Of a DNA stretch of 64,000 nucleotides, positions 19,483 through 28,856 are shown one piece after another. Location of the stretch: contig CAJXTI010000007.1 of the NCBI GenBank assembly GCA_913061185.1, positions 39,307-103,306 of the forward strand, in the 5' to 3' direction. Under the pieces are notes generated by a model. It was not told the origin of the DNA. It made no database searches and was given only the letters and a program-made list of their open reading frames with translations. The stretch comes from an uncultured Oceanobacter sp. GTDB taxonomy: Bacteria > Pseudomonadota > Gammaproteobacteria > Pseudomonadales > Oceanobacteraceae. The translations under genes and the position numbers were made by a program. Numbering within the stretch: position 1 is the first letter of the stretch; every line of letters begins with the position of its first letter.

Positions 19483-21123
19483 TTACATATTCGGGTAGTT
19501 CGGTCCGCCGCTGCCTTCTGGTGTCACCCAGGTAATGTTCTGGGATGGATCCTTGATGTCGCAGGTTTTGCAATGGACGCAATTTTGCGAATTGATCTGA
19601 AAGCGCTTGCCGGCTTCATCTTCAATGATTTCGTAAACACCGGCCGGGCAGTAGCGTTGGGCTGGCTCATCCCACTGAATCAGGTTTACCTCCAGGGGAA
19701 TGTCTTCGTCGGCTAATTTAAGGTGACAGGGTTGGTCTTCGGCGTGGTTAACATTGCCGATAAAAACCGAGTCCAGTTTGCTGAAGCTTAATTTGCCATC
19801 CGGCTTGGGATAGTCGATGGGTTTGCATTCTGATGCTGGACGCAGGGTGTCATGATCCGCTCGGGTGTCATGCAACGTCAGCGGCAAGGCCATGATGTTC
19901 TGATCAATAAAGTTGAACGCAGCACCACCCAAAGTACCCAGCTTGTGGAGTGCCGGGCCAAAGTTACGGCTGCGCTGCAGCTCTTGCCAGGCCCAGCTGC
20001 TCTCAAATGCCGTCGTAAATTCAGTCAGTTCATCATGACGGCGATCGGTGGCAATCGCAGCGATAACCGCATCGGCAGCCACCATGCCACTTTTCATTGC
20101 AGTGTGAACGCCCTTGATTTTGGCAAAGTTGAGCGTGCCAGCGTCACAGCCAATCAGCAGGCCGCCAGGGAAGGTCATTTTAGGCAGGCAGTTCAGGCCA
20201 CCTTTGGTAATGGCTCGGGCACCATAGGAAACGCGTTTGCCGCCCTCCAGATATTGCGCAATCACCGGATGGTGCTTCAGGCGCTGAAATTCATCATAGG
20301 GGCTGACGTGTGGATTGGAATACGACAGATCTGTGATCAAGCCGACCACGACCTGACCGTCATCGCTGTGGTAGAGGAAAAAGCCACCGGATGATGAGGA
20401 TTCATTGAGTGGCCAGCCGGTACCGTGCATGACCAGCCCTGGTTGATGTTTGGCGGGGTCGATATCCCACAGCTCCTTGATGCCTATGCCATAGTGCTGG
20501 GGATCCTTGCCTGAATCCAGTTGATATTCGCTGATCAGGCGCTTACCCAGATGACCACGACAGCCTTCTGCAAACAGAGTGTAACGTGCGCGCAGTTCCA
20601 TGCCGGGCATGTAGCTGTCTTTCGGGTTGCCGGCAGCGTCGACACCCATATCGCCAGTGACGACCCCTTTTACCACACCGTCTTCAACAATCAGGTCTGC
20701 GGCCGCAAAGCCCGGGTAAATCTCAACGCCAAGCTCTTCGGCTTGCTGGCCCAGCCAGCGACAGAGGTTACCGACACTGACGACATAGTTGCCGTGGTTG
20801 TGCATTGGTTTGGGCACCGCCCAGCCGGGTGCTTGCACAGAGTGGCGGTCACTGAGCAGGAAGTAAACTTCATCTTTGCTGACAGCCGTTGTGAGTGGCG
20901 CACCGGATTCTTTCCAGTTCGGGAACAGTTCCGTCAGGGCGCGGTCTTCAATGACGGCACCCGACAAGATGTGGGCGCCAATTTCGGAGCCCTTTTCGAC
21001 CAGGCAGACCGAAATATCATTGCCTGCCTCGTTGGCAGCCTGCTTGATGCGGCAAGCGGCTGCCAGACCAGAAGGGCCTGCGCCGACGATTACAACGTCA
21101 TACTCCATCACATCACGGTCCAT
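19483..21123 (-). CDS. Electron transfer flavoprotein-ubiquinone oxidoreductase
   Basis: 546 residues starting MDRDVMEYDVVIVG behind an AGGAGAG ribosome-binding sequence. The N-terminal FAD-binding motif is VVIVGAGPSGLAAACRIK. Residues around 220-330 carry the quinone/membrane-contact region typical of ETF-QO. The C-terminus holds the 4Fe-4S cluster ligands in NCVHCKTCDIKDPSQNITW. The enzyme moves electrons from reduced ETF to ubiquinone at the inner membrane, linking fatty-acid and amino-acid oxidation to respiration. The genes for both ETF subunits lie divergently 325 bp away. Confidence 0.96.
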   Translation of the reverse strand: MDRDVMEYDVVIVGAGPSGLAAACRIKQAANEAGNDISVCLVEKGSEIGAHILSGAVIEDRALTELFPNWKESGAPLTTAVSKDEVYFLLSDRHSVQAPGWAVPKPMHNHGNYVVSVGNLCRWLGQQAEELGVEIYPGFAAADLIVEDGVVKGVVTGDMGVDAAGNPKDSYMPGMELRARYTLFAEGCRGHLGKRLISEYQLDSGKDPQHYGIGIKELWDIDPAKHQPGLVMHGTGWPLNESSSSGGFFLYHSDDGQVVVGLITDLSYSNPHVSPYDEFQRLKHHPVIAQYLEGGKRVSYGARAITKGGLNCLPKMTFPGGLLIGCDAGTLNFAKIKGVHTAMKSGMVAADAVIAAIATDRRHDELTEFTTAFESSWAWQELQRSRNFGPALHKLGTLGGAAFNFIDQNIMALPLTLHDTRADHDTLRPASECKPIDYPKPDGKLSFSKLDSVFIGNVNHAEDQPCHLKLADEDIPLEVNLIQWDEPAQRYCPAGVYEIIEDEAGKRFQINSQNCVHCKTCDIKDPSQNITWVTPEGSGGPNYPNM

Positions 21124-21247
21124 TCGGATCTCTCCTGTTAACAGTTAGAATTATTGGCTAAAGCGGTGCTATTCAGATTTGATTTCTTGTTGACGATTAG
21201 CAAATCTTCGAGAAAACACATATTGTTTAATTGTTTAAAGGTGCAGC

Positions 21248-21275
21248 ATTATACGTTCGTCCCTGTTTCAGGCAA
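21248..21275 (-). promoter_or_regulatory. Putative promoter of the ETF-QO gene
   Basis: On the minus strand TTGCCT (21270-21275), a 16-bp spacer and TATAAT (21248-21253) point toward the ETF-QO gene, giving a leader of ~115 nt. The -10 is perfect and the -35 matches 4 of 6. Confidence 0.55.
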
Positions 21276-21324
21276 CTGAATCGCTTGGGAATGCTGCCGT
21301 TTTGGAAACAAACAGACCTCACTA

Positions 21325-21357
21325 TTGACGTAAAGGTAAAAGACCAGAATAATTCTG
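21325..21357 (+). promoter_or_regulatory. Putative etfBA promoter with an overlapping dyad
   Basis: TTGACG (21325-21330), 17-bp spacer, AATAAT (21348-21353). A 6-bp dyad CAGAAT-A-ATTCTG (21345-21357) covers the -10 and could be a repressor site. It lies ~95 bp before the etfB ATG. Together with the opposite-strand promoter it accounts for most of the 325-bp divergent region. Confidence 0.6.
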
Positions 21358-21448
21358 CTGGTCGAAAGTCCCCTGAGTAGCGCCGTATCATCGCGTTATT
21401 GTGCAAATTGGGGTTGGAAATCCAATCATTTGAAGATAAGAGGAATCT

Positions 21449-22198
21449 ATGAAGGTTCTCGTCGCTGTAAAACGCGTCATCGACTACAACGTCAAGGTGC
21501 GCGTCAAGCCGGATAATTCGGATGTTGATCTGAATAACGTCAAGATGGCCATGAACCCATTCTGCGAAATCGCTGTTGAAGAAGCGGTGCGCCTGAAGGA
21601 AAAGGGTATTGCCACAGAAATCGTCGTTGTTTCCATCGGTCCCAAGGTGGCACAGGAACAGATTCGCACCTCTTTGGCGCTGGGTGCTGACCGTGGCATC
21701 CTGATTGAAACCGAAGACAAGCTGGAATCGTTGACCGTTGCTCGCTTGCTGCAGGCAGTGGTCGAGAAAGAAGCCCCGCAGTTGGTGCTGATGGGTAAAC
21801 AGACCATTGATAGTGACAACAATCAGACCGGCCAGATGCTGGGTGCCCTGACCGGCATGGCACAAGGCACCTTTGCCTCTGAAGTGCTGATTGATAGCGA
21901 CAAGGTCAAGGTGACTCGCGAAGTGGATGGTGGCTTGCGTACCGTTGCACTGGATCTGCCTGCGATTGTTACAACAGATCTGCGTTTGAACGAACCTCGC
22001 TACGCGTCTTTGCCTAATATCATGAAGGCCAAGCGCAAACCTCTGGAGCTGACTACGCCAGCAGATTTGGGTGTGACCATGGGTTCAACCCTGGCGCTGC
22101 TGAAAGTCGTTCCACCGGCAGAACGCCAGGCGGGTATCAAGGTGGCCGATGTTGCAGAGCTGGTCGAAAAACTGAAGAACGAAGCGAAAGTGCTGTAA
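21449..22198 (+). CDS. etfB: Electron transfer flavoprotein beta subunit
   Basis: 249 residues beginning [20 protein letters not shown] behind an AAGAGGAA ribosome-binding site. Family landmarks are the VRLKEKG segment, [18 protein letters not shown] and [20 protein letters not shown]. The subunit binds AMP and pairs with EtfA to carry electrons from acyl-CoA and other dehydrogenases to ETF-QO. etfA follows 15 bp downstream. Confidence 0.97.
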   Translation: MKVLVAVKRVIDYNVKVRVKPDNSDVDLNNVKMAMNPFCEIAVEEAVRLKEKGIATEIVVVSIGPKVAQEQIRTSLALGADRGILIETEDKLESLTVARLLQAVVEKEAPQLVLMGKQTIDSDNNQTGQMLGALTGMAQGTFASEVLIDSDKVKVTREVDGGLRTVALDLPAIVTTDLRLNEPRYASLPNIMKAKRKPLELTTPADLGVTMGSTLALLKVVPPAERQAGIKVADVAELVEKLKNEAKVL

Positions 22199-22213
22199 AC
22201 AGGAGTAGATGAA

Positions 22214-23143
22214 ATGAGTATTCTGGTAATAGCGGAACATGATAACGCTACTCTGAAAGGCGCCACGCTGAACGTTCTGGCAGCGGCTGCCGCGATTGGT
22301 GGTGACGTAGAAGTACTGGTTGCAGGCGCTGGTTGCCAAGCCGTTGCAGATGCAGCGGCGGCAGTAGCTGGTGTTGGCAAGGTGTTGCTGGCGGACAATG
22401 CTGTTTATGAACATCAGCTGGGTGAAGTGATGGGGGATCTGGTTGCCAACATCGGCACCAACTACTCGCATATTTTGGCGGCAGCCACCACGACAGGCAA
22501 AGATTTCCTTCCCCGTGCTGCGGCACTGCTGGGCGTTAACATGCTGTCTGATGTGATTGAGGTGGTATCTGACGATACCTTCTCTCGTCCGGTGTATGCG
22601 GGTAACGCTATCGCAACCTACCAAAGCAGCGACGCCATCAAGGTACTGACTGTGCGTACTACGGGCTTCGATGCCGTTGATACATCAGGTGGGGCGGCTG
22701 CCATTGAAACGGTTGCTTATATTAGCGATTACGCCAAGGCCGTCTTTGTTGGTGAAGAGCTGGCCAAGTCGGATCGTCCGGAATTGACCGCAGCCAAAGT
22801 CGTCGTTTCTGGCGGACGTGGCATGCAAAATGGCGATAACTTTGCCATGTTGTACAGCCTGGCTGACAAGCTGGGCGCGGCAGTGGGTGCATCCCGCGCA
22901 GCAGTAGACGCCGGCTTTGTACCCAACGATCTCCAGGTCGGCCAGACCGGCAAGATTGTTGCGCCAGGCTTGTATATTGCGGTGGGCATCTCGGGTGCGA
23001 TCCAGCATCTGGCTGGTATGAAGGATTCCAAAGTGATTGTGGCAATCAACAAGGACGAAGAAGCACCTATCTTTCAGGTTGCGGATTACGGCCTGGTTGC
23101 AGACCTCTTTGATGCGGTTCCCGAGTTAGAAAAACTCGTTTAA
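22214..23143 (+). CDS. etfA: Electron transfer flavoprotein alpha subunit
   Basis: 309 residues. The C-terminal FAD-binding domain is recognised by [14 protein letters not shown], the [19 protein letters not shown] stretch, and [20 protein letters not shown]. EtfA holds the FAD that cycles between dehydrogenases and ETF-QO. It is co-transcribed with etfB and ends at a hairpin terminator 17 bp after the stop. Confidence 0.97.
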   Translation: MSILVIAEHDNATLKGATLNVLAAAAAIGGDVEVLVAGAGCQAVADAAAAVAGVGKVLLADNAVYEHQLGEVMGDLVANIGTNYSHILAAATTTGKDFLPRAAALLGVNMLSDVIEVVSDDTFSRPVYAGNAIATYQSSDAIKVLTVRTTGFDAVDTSGGAAAIETVAYISDYAKAVFVGEELAKSDRPELTAAKVVVSGGRGMQNGDNFAMLYSLADKLGAAVGASRAAVDAGFVPNDLQVGQTGKIVAPGLYIAVGISGAIQHLAGMKDSKVIVAINKDEEAPIFQVADYGLVADLFDAVPELEKLV

Positions 23144-23160
23144 CATCAAAGTGTTGAAGG

Positions 23161-23186
23161 AGCCCGGCTGAGTCCGGGCTTTTTTG
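23161..23186 (+). terminator. Intrinsic terminator after etfA
   Basis: Stem AGCCCGG / CCGGGCT with a CTGAGT loop and a six-T tail. Confidence 0.9.
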
Positions 23187-23255
23187 TGTCACCGATTTGT
23201 CATTAAATGGACATAAGCTGCGCCGACGTGCCGCCTTGTTGAAAAGGATTGATTT

Positions 23256-24593
23256 GTGGAAATTGTCGTTATTGGTGCTGGCTATATTGGGTTGGTCACT
23301 GCTGCCTGTTTTGCCGAGATGGGTAACCGGGTGCATTGTGTCGATCCGAGATCAGAGGTCATCCAGCAGCTGAATAATGGTCTGGTGACTGTTGCTGAAC
23401 CAGGCCTGGAACGTATCGTTCTCGATAATTACCGGGCTGGCCGACTGTTGTTTGGTACCAACCTCGGCCCGGCAGTAGCAAATGCTGCCGTGTGTTTTCT
23501 GGCCATTGGTAATCCGGGTGAGAGTGAAGGCGTTGCCGATGCTGCCGAGATTATTGCGCAAGCGGCACAGCTGGCTGATTGGCTGCAGGGTTATACGCTG
23601 ATTGCCACAAAATCCACCGTCCCTGTTGGTACCACTGAAAAGATACGCGATGTCATGACAGCCCGTCTTGCCGATAGGGACGGCGTATCGTTTGACGTGG
23701 TCGCCAATCCTGAATTTATGAAAGAAGGCAGTGCCATCGACGACTTTATGAGTCCGGATCGTATCATTGTGGGTCTTGATTGTGATCGCGCCCGTACCTT
23801 GATGGAAGAGCTGTACCAGGGGTTCTCTCGCAACCGTGACAAAATGCTCTACATGGGTATTCGCGATGCCGAAATGACCAAGTTTGCCGCTACGGCAATG
23901 TTGGCCACCCGGATTTCCTTTATGAATGAAATGGCGACGCTTTCCGAGTATCTCGGTGTGGATATCGAGCAGGTTCGCAAGGGTATCGGCTCGGACAGCC
24001 GGATAGGGTACTCGTTTATCTATCCGGGCTGTGGCTATGGTGGTTCCTGTTTCCCTCGCGACGTTCGCACGCTGATTGGTATGGCTCGGGAAAACGGCTT
24101 TGAAGCGACCCTGTTGGACGCGGTAGAAGCCCGTAACCAGGCGCAAAAGCGACGTCTGTTCGAAAAGCTGGCTGAGCGGTTTGGCGAGGACATGCAGGGT
24201 AAAACGATTGCCGTCTGGGGTTTGGCCTTCAAGCCCGGAACGGCCGACATGCATGAATCCAGTGCCATTGCCCTGATTAATCAGCTGGTTACTGCCGGTG
24301 CACAGGTGCGCGCCTATGATCCAATGTGTAATGAACTGGCTCGACAGCACTTTCCATCGCAATATTTTACCGATGGAGTGTTAGAGCTGGCGAACCATCA
24401 GTATGATGCAGTGGTCGATGCTGATGCATTGGTGCTGGTCACCGAATGGAAACCTTTTCGACAACCAGACTTCATCGTTATCAAGAAGCTGCTCCGGCAG
24501 CCAGTTATTATTGACGGTCGCAATCAGTATGATCCCCAGGTGCTTCTGGCCCAGGGATTTGATTACTCAGGTGTTGGCCGCAACGTTGGATAA
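23256..24593 (+). CDS. ugd: UDP-glucose 6-dehydrogenase
   Basis: 445 residues from GTG 23256, with an AAAAGGA ribosome-binding sequence upstream. The N-terminal NAD-binding motif is GAGYIGLVTAACFAEMG. The catalytic Cys lies in YPGCGYGGSCFPRDV, and the C-terminal UDP-binding domain has VWGLAFKPGTADMHESSA. The enzyme oxidises UDP-glucose to UDP-glucuronate, a precursor of exopolysaccharide and capsule. Only 3 bp separate it from gspE, so it probably shares a transcript with the type II secretion genes, which is unusual. Confidence 0.95.
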   Translation: MEIVVIGAGYIGLVTAACFAEMGNRVHCVDPRSEVIQQLNNGLVTVAEPGLERIVLDNYRAGRLLFGTNLGPAVANAAVCFLAIGNPGESEGVADAAEIIAQAAQLADWLQGYTLIATKSTVPVGTTEKIRDVMTARLADRDGVSFDVVANPEFMKEGSAIDDFMSPDRIIVGLDCDRARTLMEELYQGFSRNRDKMLYMGIRDAEMTKFAATAMLATRISFMNEMATLSEYLGVDIEQVRKGIGSDSRIGYSFIYPGCGYGGSCFPRDVRTLIGMARENGFEATLLDAVEARNQAQKRRLFEKLAERFGEDMQGKTIAVWGLAFKPGTADMHESSAIALINQLVTAGAQVRAYDPMCNELARQHFPSQYFTDGVLELANHQYDAVVDADALVLVTEWKPFRQPDFIVIKKLLRQPVIIDGRNQYDPQVLLAQGFDYSGVGRNVG

Positions 24594-24596
24594 TTC

Positions 24597-26174
24597 ATGA
24601 GCTCTACCCTTTTACAAGATCAATCCGCAGACGCCCTAGACAGTGCAGTAGCGTCACTGGTCGGCCAGTCGTCACTCCTTGAAAACGGCCAGAATACACC
24701 ATCTACCAGTCTGGCTACCCGTGTGCCCTTTGGCTTCGCCAAACGCTTTGGGGTGCTGGTTGAAGGGGCTGCCGATGGTCTCAAAGTGGTTCACCGGGTG
24801 CCAGTTAGTGCCGAGGCCATCATGGAGGTGCAGCGTTTTCTGTCGCTGCCATTCAGGCTCGAAGGCGTTGCCGATGATGAATTTGACCGTCGCCTGGGGC
24901 TTTCCTATCAAACCGACTCGTCCGAAGCCATGGAGATGGTCGAGGGGTTGGGTGATGAAATGGATCTTGCCAGCCTGGCTGACTCCGTTCCTGAAACGGA
25001 AGACTTGCTGGAGCAGGACGGCGACGCACCCATTATTCGGCTGATCAATGCCTTGCTGACCGAGGCCATCAAGGAAAATGCGTCGGATATTCACGTCGAA
25101 ACCTATGAAAAGCGCCTGGTTGTGCGTTTTCGGGTTGATGGCGTATTACGTGAAGTTGTGCAGCCCAAGCGCGCCCTGGCAGCCTTGCTGGTCTCCCGTA
25201 TCAAGGTCATGGCCAAACTGGATATCGCTGAAAAACGGGTGCCGCAGGATGGTCGTATCGCCTTGCGCATTGGTGGCCGAGAGGTCGATGTCCGGGTGTC
25301 GACCATGCCGTCCAGTCATGGTGAGCGGGTCGTCATGCGATTGCTCGACAAAAAGGCCGGTCGCCTCAGTCTCTCCCAGCTCGGTATGTCAGAACGCGAT
25401 CTGCGCACCATGCGCAATATCATCAGTCGGCCTCACGGCATTATTCTGGTGACCGGCCCTACCGGGTCGGGTAAAACCACCACACTGTACGGCGCACTGA
25501 GTGATCTGAACGACACCAGCCGTAACATTCTGACGGTTGAAGACCCGATTGAATACAGCCTGCCGGGGATTGGTCAGACCCAGGTCAACACCAAGGTCGA
25601 AATGACCTTCGCCAAGGGCTTGCGGGCTATTTTGCGGCAGGATCCAGACGTCGTCATGATTGGTGAGATTCGTGACCTTGAAACGGTCGAAATTGCCATT
25701 CAGGCATCCTTGACCGGCCACCTGGTATTGTCGACGCTACACACCAACACCGCCGTGGGTGCGGTAACCCGTTTGCAAGACATGGGCGTTGAGCCATTCT
25801 TGTTGTCATCCAGCCTGGTGGGTGTTCTTGCCCAGCGACTGGTGCGCGTGCTCTGCAGTGACTGCAAGGTGGCAGCCATCGCAGATGCCAGCGAATGTGA
25901 ATTGCTGGGCATTCCCCAGGATCAGGCTCCGGAAATTTTCCACGCCAAAGGCTGTGACAAATGCAATCAATTGGGGTATCGCGGACGCCAGGGGATTTAC
26001 GAAATTATTGAGGTGGATGAAGGCTTGAAAACCCTGATTCATGATCGGGCAGGGGAGCAGGCGATGACGTTACATGCCCGTAACCTTGGCCCCAGTATTA
26101 ATCAGGATGGCATTCGCAAAGTGTTGGCTGGCAGCACCACCATCGAAGAGCTGCTGCGGGTTGCCAAGGGATAA
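24597..26174 (+). CDS. gspE: Type II secretion ATPase GspE
   Basis: 525 residues. The N1/N2 domains are followed by the ATPase core: Walker [14 protein letters not shown] near residue 287, the Asp box, Walker B-like DPDVVMIGEIRD and the His box LVLSTLHTN. A tetracysteine zinc module (CSDC then CDKC, about residues 417-460) is the mark of GspE rather than PilB-like relatives. The cytoplasmic hexamer powers pseudopilus assembly. First gsp gene in this operon; gspC and gspD are not upstream. Confidence 0.95.
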   Translation: MSSTLLQDQSADALDSAVASLVGQSSLLENGQNTPSTSLATRVPFGFAKRFGVLVEGAADGLKVVHRVPVSAEAIMEVQRFLSLPFRLEGVADDEFDRRLGLSYQTDSSEAMEMVEGLGDEMDLASLADSVPETEDLLEQDGDAPIIRLINALLTEAIKENASDIHVETYEKRLVVRFRVDGVLREVVQPKRALAALLVSRIKVMAKLDIAEKRVPQDGRIALRIGGREVDVRVSTMPSSHGERVVMRLLDKKAGRLSLSQLGMSERDLRTMRNIISRPHGIILVTGPTGSGKTTTLYGALSDLNDTSRNILTVEDPIEYSLPGIGQTQVNTKVEMTFAKGLRAILRQDPDVVMIGEIRDLETVEIAIQASLTGHLVLSTLHTNTAVGAVTRLQDMGVEPFLLSSSLVGVLAQRLVRVLCSDCKVAAIADASECELLGIPQDQAPEIFHAKGCDKCNQLGYRGRQGIYEIIEVDEGLKTLIHDRAGEQAMTLHARNLGPSINQDGIRKVLAGSTTIEELLRVAKG

Positions 26175-26176
26175 TT

Positions 26177-27385
26177 ATGGCTGCATTTCTTTATCAGGCG
26201 CTCGATGCAAAGGGCAAGCAGCTTAAAGGCGTGATTGAGGCCGACAGCGCTCGGCAGGTGCGTCAGAAGCTGCGTGACAAGGGTTGGATGCCACTGTCGG
26301 TGGAATCAACCAGTGTCAAGCAGAAGAGCAGTGCCGGCGGACGAGGCCCCGGTATGTCGGTGCCGGATCTGGCATTATTGACGCGGCAGCTGGCAACCTT
26401 GATCGGTGCCGGATTACCCATTGATGAGGCGCTGAGAGCACTGTCCGAACAAACCGGCAAAGCCAAGATAAAGGCGATGATCCTGGCGATCAGAGCCAAG
26501 GTGCTGGAAGGCTACACCCTGGCCAAGGCATTGGCGGAATATCCCAAGGCGTTTCCGCATCTGTATCGATCAACGGTCAGTGCCGGCGAGCACGCCGGAC
26601 ATCTGGATGGCGTCTTGAATCGTCTGGCCGATTACACCGAAGCACGGCAGTCTGCCGATCAGAAGATCAAGCTGGCGGCGATGTATCCTCTTATTCTCAG
26701 TATTGTGGCGATTGGCATCGTTGTTGGCCTGCTGACGTACGTTGTCCCCGACATTGTTGATGTGTTTGTGAAAAATGGTCAGGAACTACCAGCACTAACG
26801 CAATTTATGCTCGACCTCAGTCATCTGATTACCGATTACGGCCTGTATATTCTGATTGCCGTTGTTGCCGCCGTGCTCTTGTTTGGCCAGGCCATGCGAA
26901 GTCCGGTATTTCGGGGGAAGTTTCATGCTTTTATGTTGGCAATACCCGGCATAGGTGGTTTTGCCAAGGATGCCAATACCGCACGTTTTGGCAGTACGTT
27001 GGCGATTCTGACCAGTTCCGGTGTGCCACTGGTTGAAGCCATGCGTATCGCCAGCCAGGTGGTTGAAAACATACCAATCCAGAAAGCATTGGCCGAAGCT
27101 ACAGTAGAAGTCAGCGAAGGTGGCAGTCTGCACAAGTCGCTGGATCACACCGGCTACTTTGCCCCGATCATGCTGCACATGATTGCCAGCGGTGAAAACA
27201 GTGGTGAGCTTGATGCCATGTTGGCAAAAACCGCCCAGCAGCAGGAAACTACGCTGGAAAATACAGTCTCAGCGATGGTCAAAATTTTTGAGCCCATGAT
27301 GCTGCTGACCATGGGGGCGATTGTTGCCCTGATTGTTGCCGCTATCATGATGCCCATTCTTGAATTGCAAAATATGGTTCGTTAG
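26177..27385 (+). CDS. gspF: Type II secretion inner-membrane platform protein GspF
   Basis: 402 residues with two homologous T2SSF domains and three membrane helices, around residues 170-190, 220-240 and 370-395. Conserved blocks include LTRQLATLIGAGLPIDEALRAL and its repeat FGSTLAILTSSGVPLVEAM. GspF forms the polytopic base on which GspE acts. It begins 2 bp after gspE. Confidence 0.95.
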   Translation: MAAFLYQALDAKGKQLKGVIEADSARQVRQKLRDKGWMPLSVESTSVKQKSSAGGRGPGMSVPDLALLTRQLATLIGAGLPIDEALRALSEQTGKAKIKAMILAIRAKVLEGYTLAKALAEYPKAFPHLYRSTVSAGEHAGHLDGVLNRLADYTEARQSADQKIKLAAMYPLILSIVAIGIVVGLLTYVVPDIVDVFVKNGQELPALTQFMLDLSHLITDYGLYILIAVVAAVLLFGQAMRSPVFRGKFHAFMLAIPGIGGFAKDANTARFGSTLAILTSSGVPLVEAMRIASQVVENIPIQKALAEATVEVSEGGSLHKSLDHTGYFAPIMLHMIASGENSGELDAMLAKTAQQQETTLENTVSAMVKIFEPMMLLTMGAIVALIVAAIMMPILELQNMVR

Positions 27386-27394
27386 GAGAAATAC

Positions 27395-27823
27395 ATGCAA
27401 ACCCGCAAGCGCGTACAAGGTTTTACCCTGCTCGAAGTGATGGTGGTACTGGCCATCATTGGCAGCATCATGGCACTGGTCGCCACCAACATTATCGGTT
27501 CCGCGACGGATGCTCAGGTTAAAACCACCAAGAGCCAGATGAAGCTGATTGAGGGCGCTCTGGATATGTACAAGCTGGACAACTTCACCTACCCAACCAC
27601 CGAACAAGGCCTGGAGGCATTGGTCAAGAAACCATCCTCTTCGCCGGAACCAAAGAACTACCGGAGCAGTGGTTACCTGAAAGGCAGCAAGGTGCCGACC
27701 GATGCCTGGGGTAATGAATTTTTGTATTACCTAGAGAAAGGTCAATACGAAATTGTCTCTCTGGGCGCGGATGGACAAGAAGGCGGTGAAGCAGAATACG
27801 CCGATATTTCTTATCCGGAATAA
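27395..27823 (+). CDS. gspG: Major pseudopilin GspG
   Basis: 142 residues. A short basic leader precedes the prepilin cleavage site GFTLLEVMVVLAIIG (Gly-1, Phe+1, Glu+5). The globular domain has the GspG signature YPTTEQGLEALVKKP and a C-terminal calcium-site-like segment (LGADGQEGGE). Prepilin peptidase (GspO/PilD, encoded elsewhere) would cleave it, and subunits polymerise into the pseudopilus. It lies 9 bp after gspF. Confidence 0.95.
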   Translation: MQTRKRVQGFTLLEVMVVLAIIGSIMALVATNIIGSATDAQVKTTKSQMKLIEGALDMYKLDNFTYPTTEQGLEALVKKPSSSPEPKNYRSSGYLKGSKVPTDAWGNEFLYYLEKGQYEIVSLGADGQEGGEAEYADISYPE

Positions 27824-27835
27824 TGTCTTACCTGG

Positions 27836-27854
27836 TGCCGGGCCTTGCCCGGCA
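27836..27854 (+). promoter_or_regulatory. Hairpin between gspG and gspH
   Basis: TGCCGGG / CCCGGCA 7-bp perfect stem with a CCTTG loop, without a T tract, located 12 bp after the gspG stop. It may stabilise the gspG mRNA end or partly attenuate the minor pseudopilin genes, which are needed in smaller amounts. Function is inference. Confidence 0.4.
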
Positions 27855-27868
27855 AATGGTTCCTTGTT

Positions 27869-28483
27869 GTGACATCTCCCCGTCAGATCGTGTATCCACT
27901 CAGGTTGCGGCGTCAGTCGAGCGGATTTACCCTGCTTGAATTGATGGTTGTGCTGGTGATCATCGGTGGCCTGTTATCGTTGGTGAATCTGAATGCCAGC
28001 GACACCCAGATCCAGGATGAAACCGGGCGCTTTGCCACCACGCTGGTGATTGAGATGAATCTTTACCGGGAAGAAGCGGCCTATCGCAATCTTGACCTTG
28101 GTCTGGCAATGGATCGGGACGAGTTGATATTGCTGTCGTGGCAAGATGTTCGCCAGCAGGCCAACAAGGGCACTCTGTCAGTTGAAGAACTCAGCGAGAT
28201 CGCCAAAAATCCCTGGCAGGCTTACTCCAGTGCTTCCCTGGGGGCACCCGAAGTGCCTGAAGGTATGACGATGACACTGGAGGTTGACGATGCCGAAGTC
28301 GACTTTGAAGCGTTGCTGGACAACGACAACGGTCCATTACCCGCCTTGCAGTTTCTATCATCCGAAGAATATACCGCGTTTGACCTGACCATCGGTCATG
28401 ACGCTGACAGTCGCTTTGCCTTTGTCATTCATGGTGATGGATTTAATCCGGTCTGGAAGGAGCTGGTGCGTTATGAGCATTAA
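27869..28483 (+). CDS. gspH: Minor pseudopilin GspH
   Basis: The prepilin motif SGFTLLELMVVLVIIGG is certain; the start is not. The frame opens at TTG 27845, while GTG 27869 and GTG 27890 give leaders of 19 and 12 residues, more in keeping with type IV-pilin-like leaders. About 200 residues in all, with a long globular domain typical of GspH. It is a minor subunit near the pseudopilus tip. Its end overlaps gspI by 11 bp. Confidence 0.85.
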   Translation: MTSPRQIVYPLRLRRQSSGFTLLELMVVLVIIGGLLSLVNLNASDTQIQDETGRFATTLVIEMNLYREEAAYRNLDLGLAMDRDELILLSWQDVRQQANKGTLSVEELSEIAKNPWQAYSSASLGAPEVPEGMTMTLEVDDAEVDFEALLDNDNGPLPALQFLSSEEYTAFDLTIGHDADSRFAFVIHGDGFNPVWKELVRYEH

Positions 28484-28856
28484 CTCCAGATCAGGAGCGG
28501 GTGGTTTTACGCTGCTGGAAGTAATGATTGCACTGACCATTTTTGCCTCCATCGCCATTGTGATCAGTGGCACCACCAGCCAGGCCGCCAATACGCTGCT
28601 GACGCTGGAAAACAAAACGATGGCGTCCTGGGTCGCCGAAAATCGCCTCACCGAGATGCGTCTTAGTCATAGCCTGCCAAAAACAGGCTCCACCCGGGAT
28701 TCCGTCAAAATGGTCAACCGTGAGTGGATTACTCTGACCAAGGTGGAAAAAACCGATTTTCCCGCTGTCGTGCGCGTGACTGTATCGGTGTCACTGGACA
28801 ATGACCCTGATTATTCGCTTGTTAACCTCACTACGGTGATGGGTGAGCACGGATGA
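28473..28856 (+). CDS. gspI: Minor pseudopilin GspI
   Basis: 127 residues from ATG 28473, overlapping gspH by 11 bp; an in-frame opening at 28398 lies inside gspH and would give an unnatural leader. The cleavage motif is GGFTLLEVMIALTIFASIA. The domain carries the GspI feature MASWVAENRLTEMR. With GspJ and GspK it forms the pseudopilus tip complex. Its TGA overlaps the gspJ ATG (ATGA). Confidence 0.93.
   Translation: MSINSRSGAGGFTLLEVMIALTIFASIAIVISGTTSQAANTLLTLENKTMASWVAENRLTEMRLSHSLPKTGSTRDSVKMVNREWITLTKVEKTDFPAVVRVTVSVSLDNDPDYSLVNLTTVMGEHG

Noticed and set aside
23352..24362. 336-codon open frame antisense to ugd
   Set aside because: It lies entirely within ugd and shows no recognisable domain.
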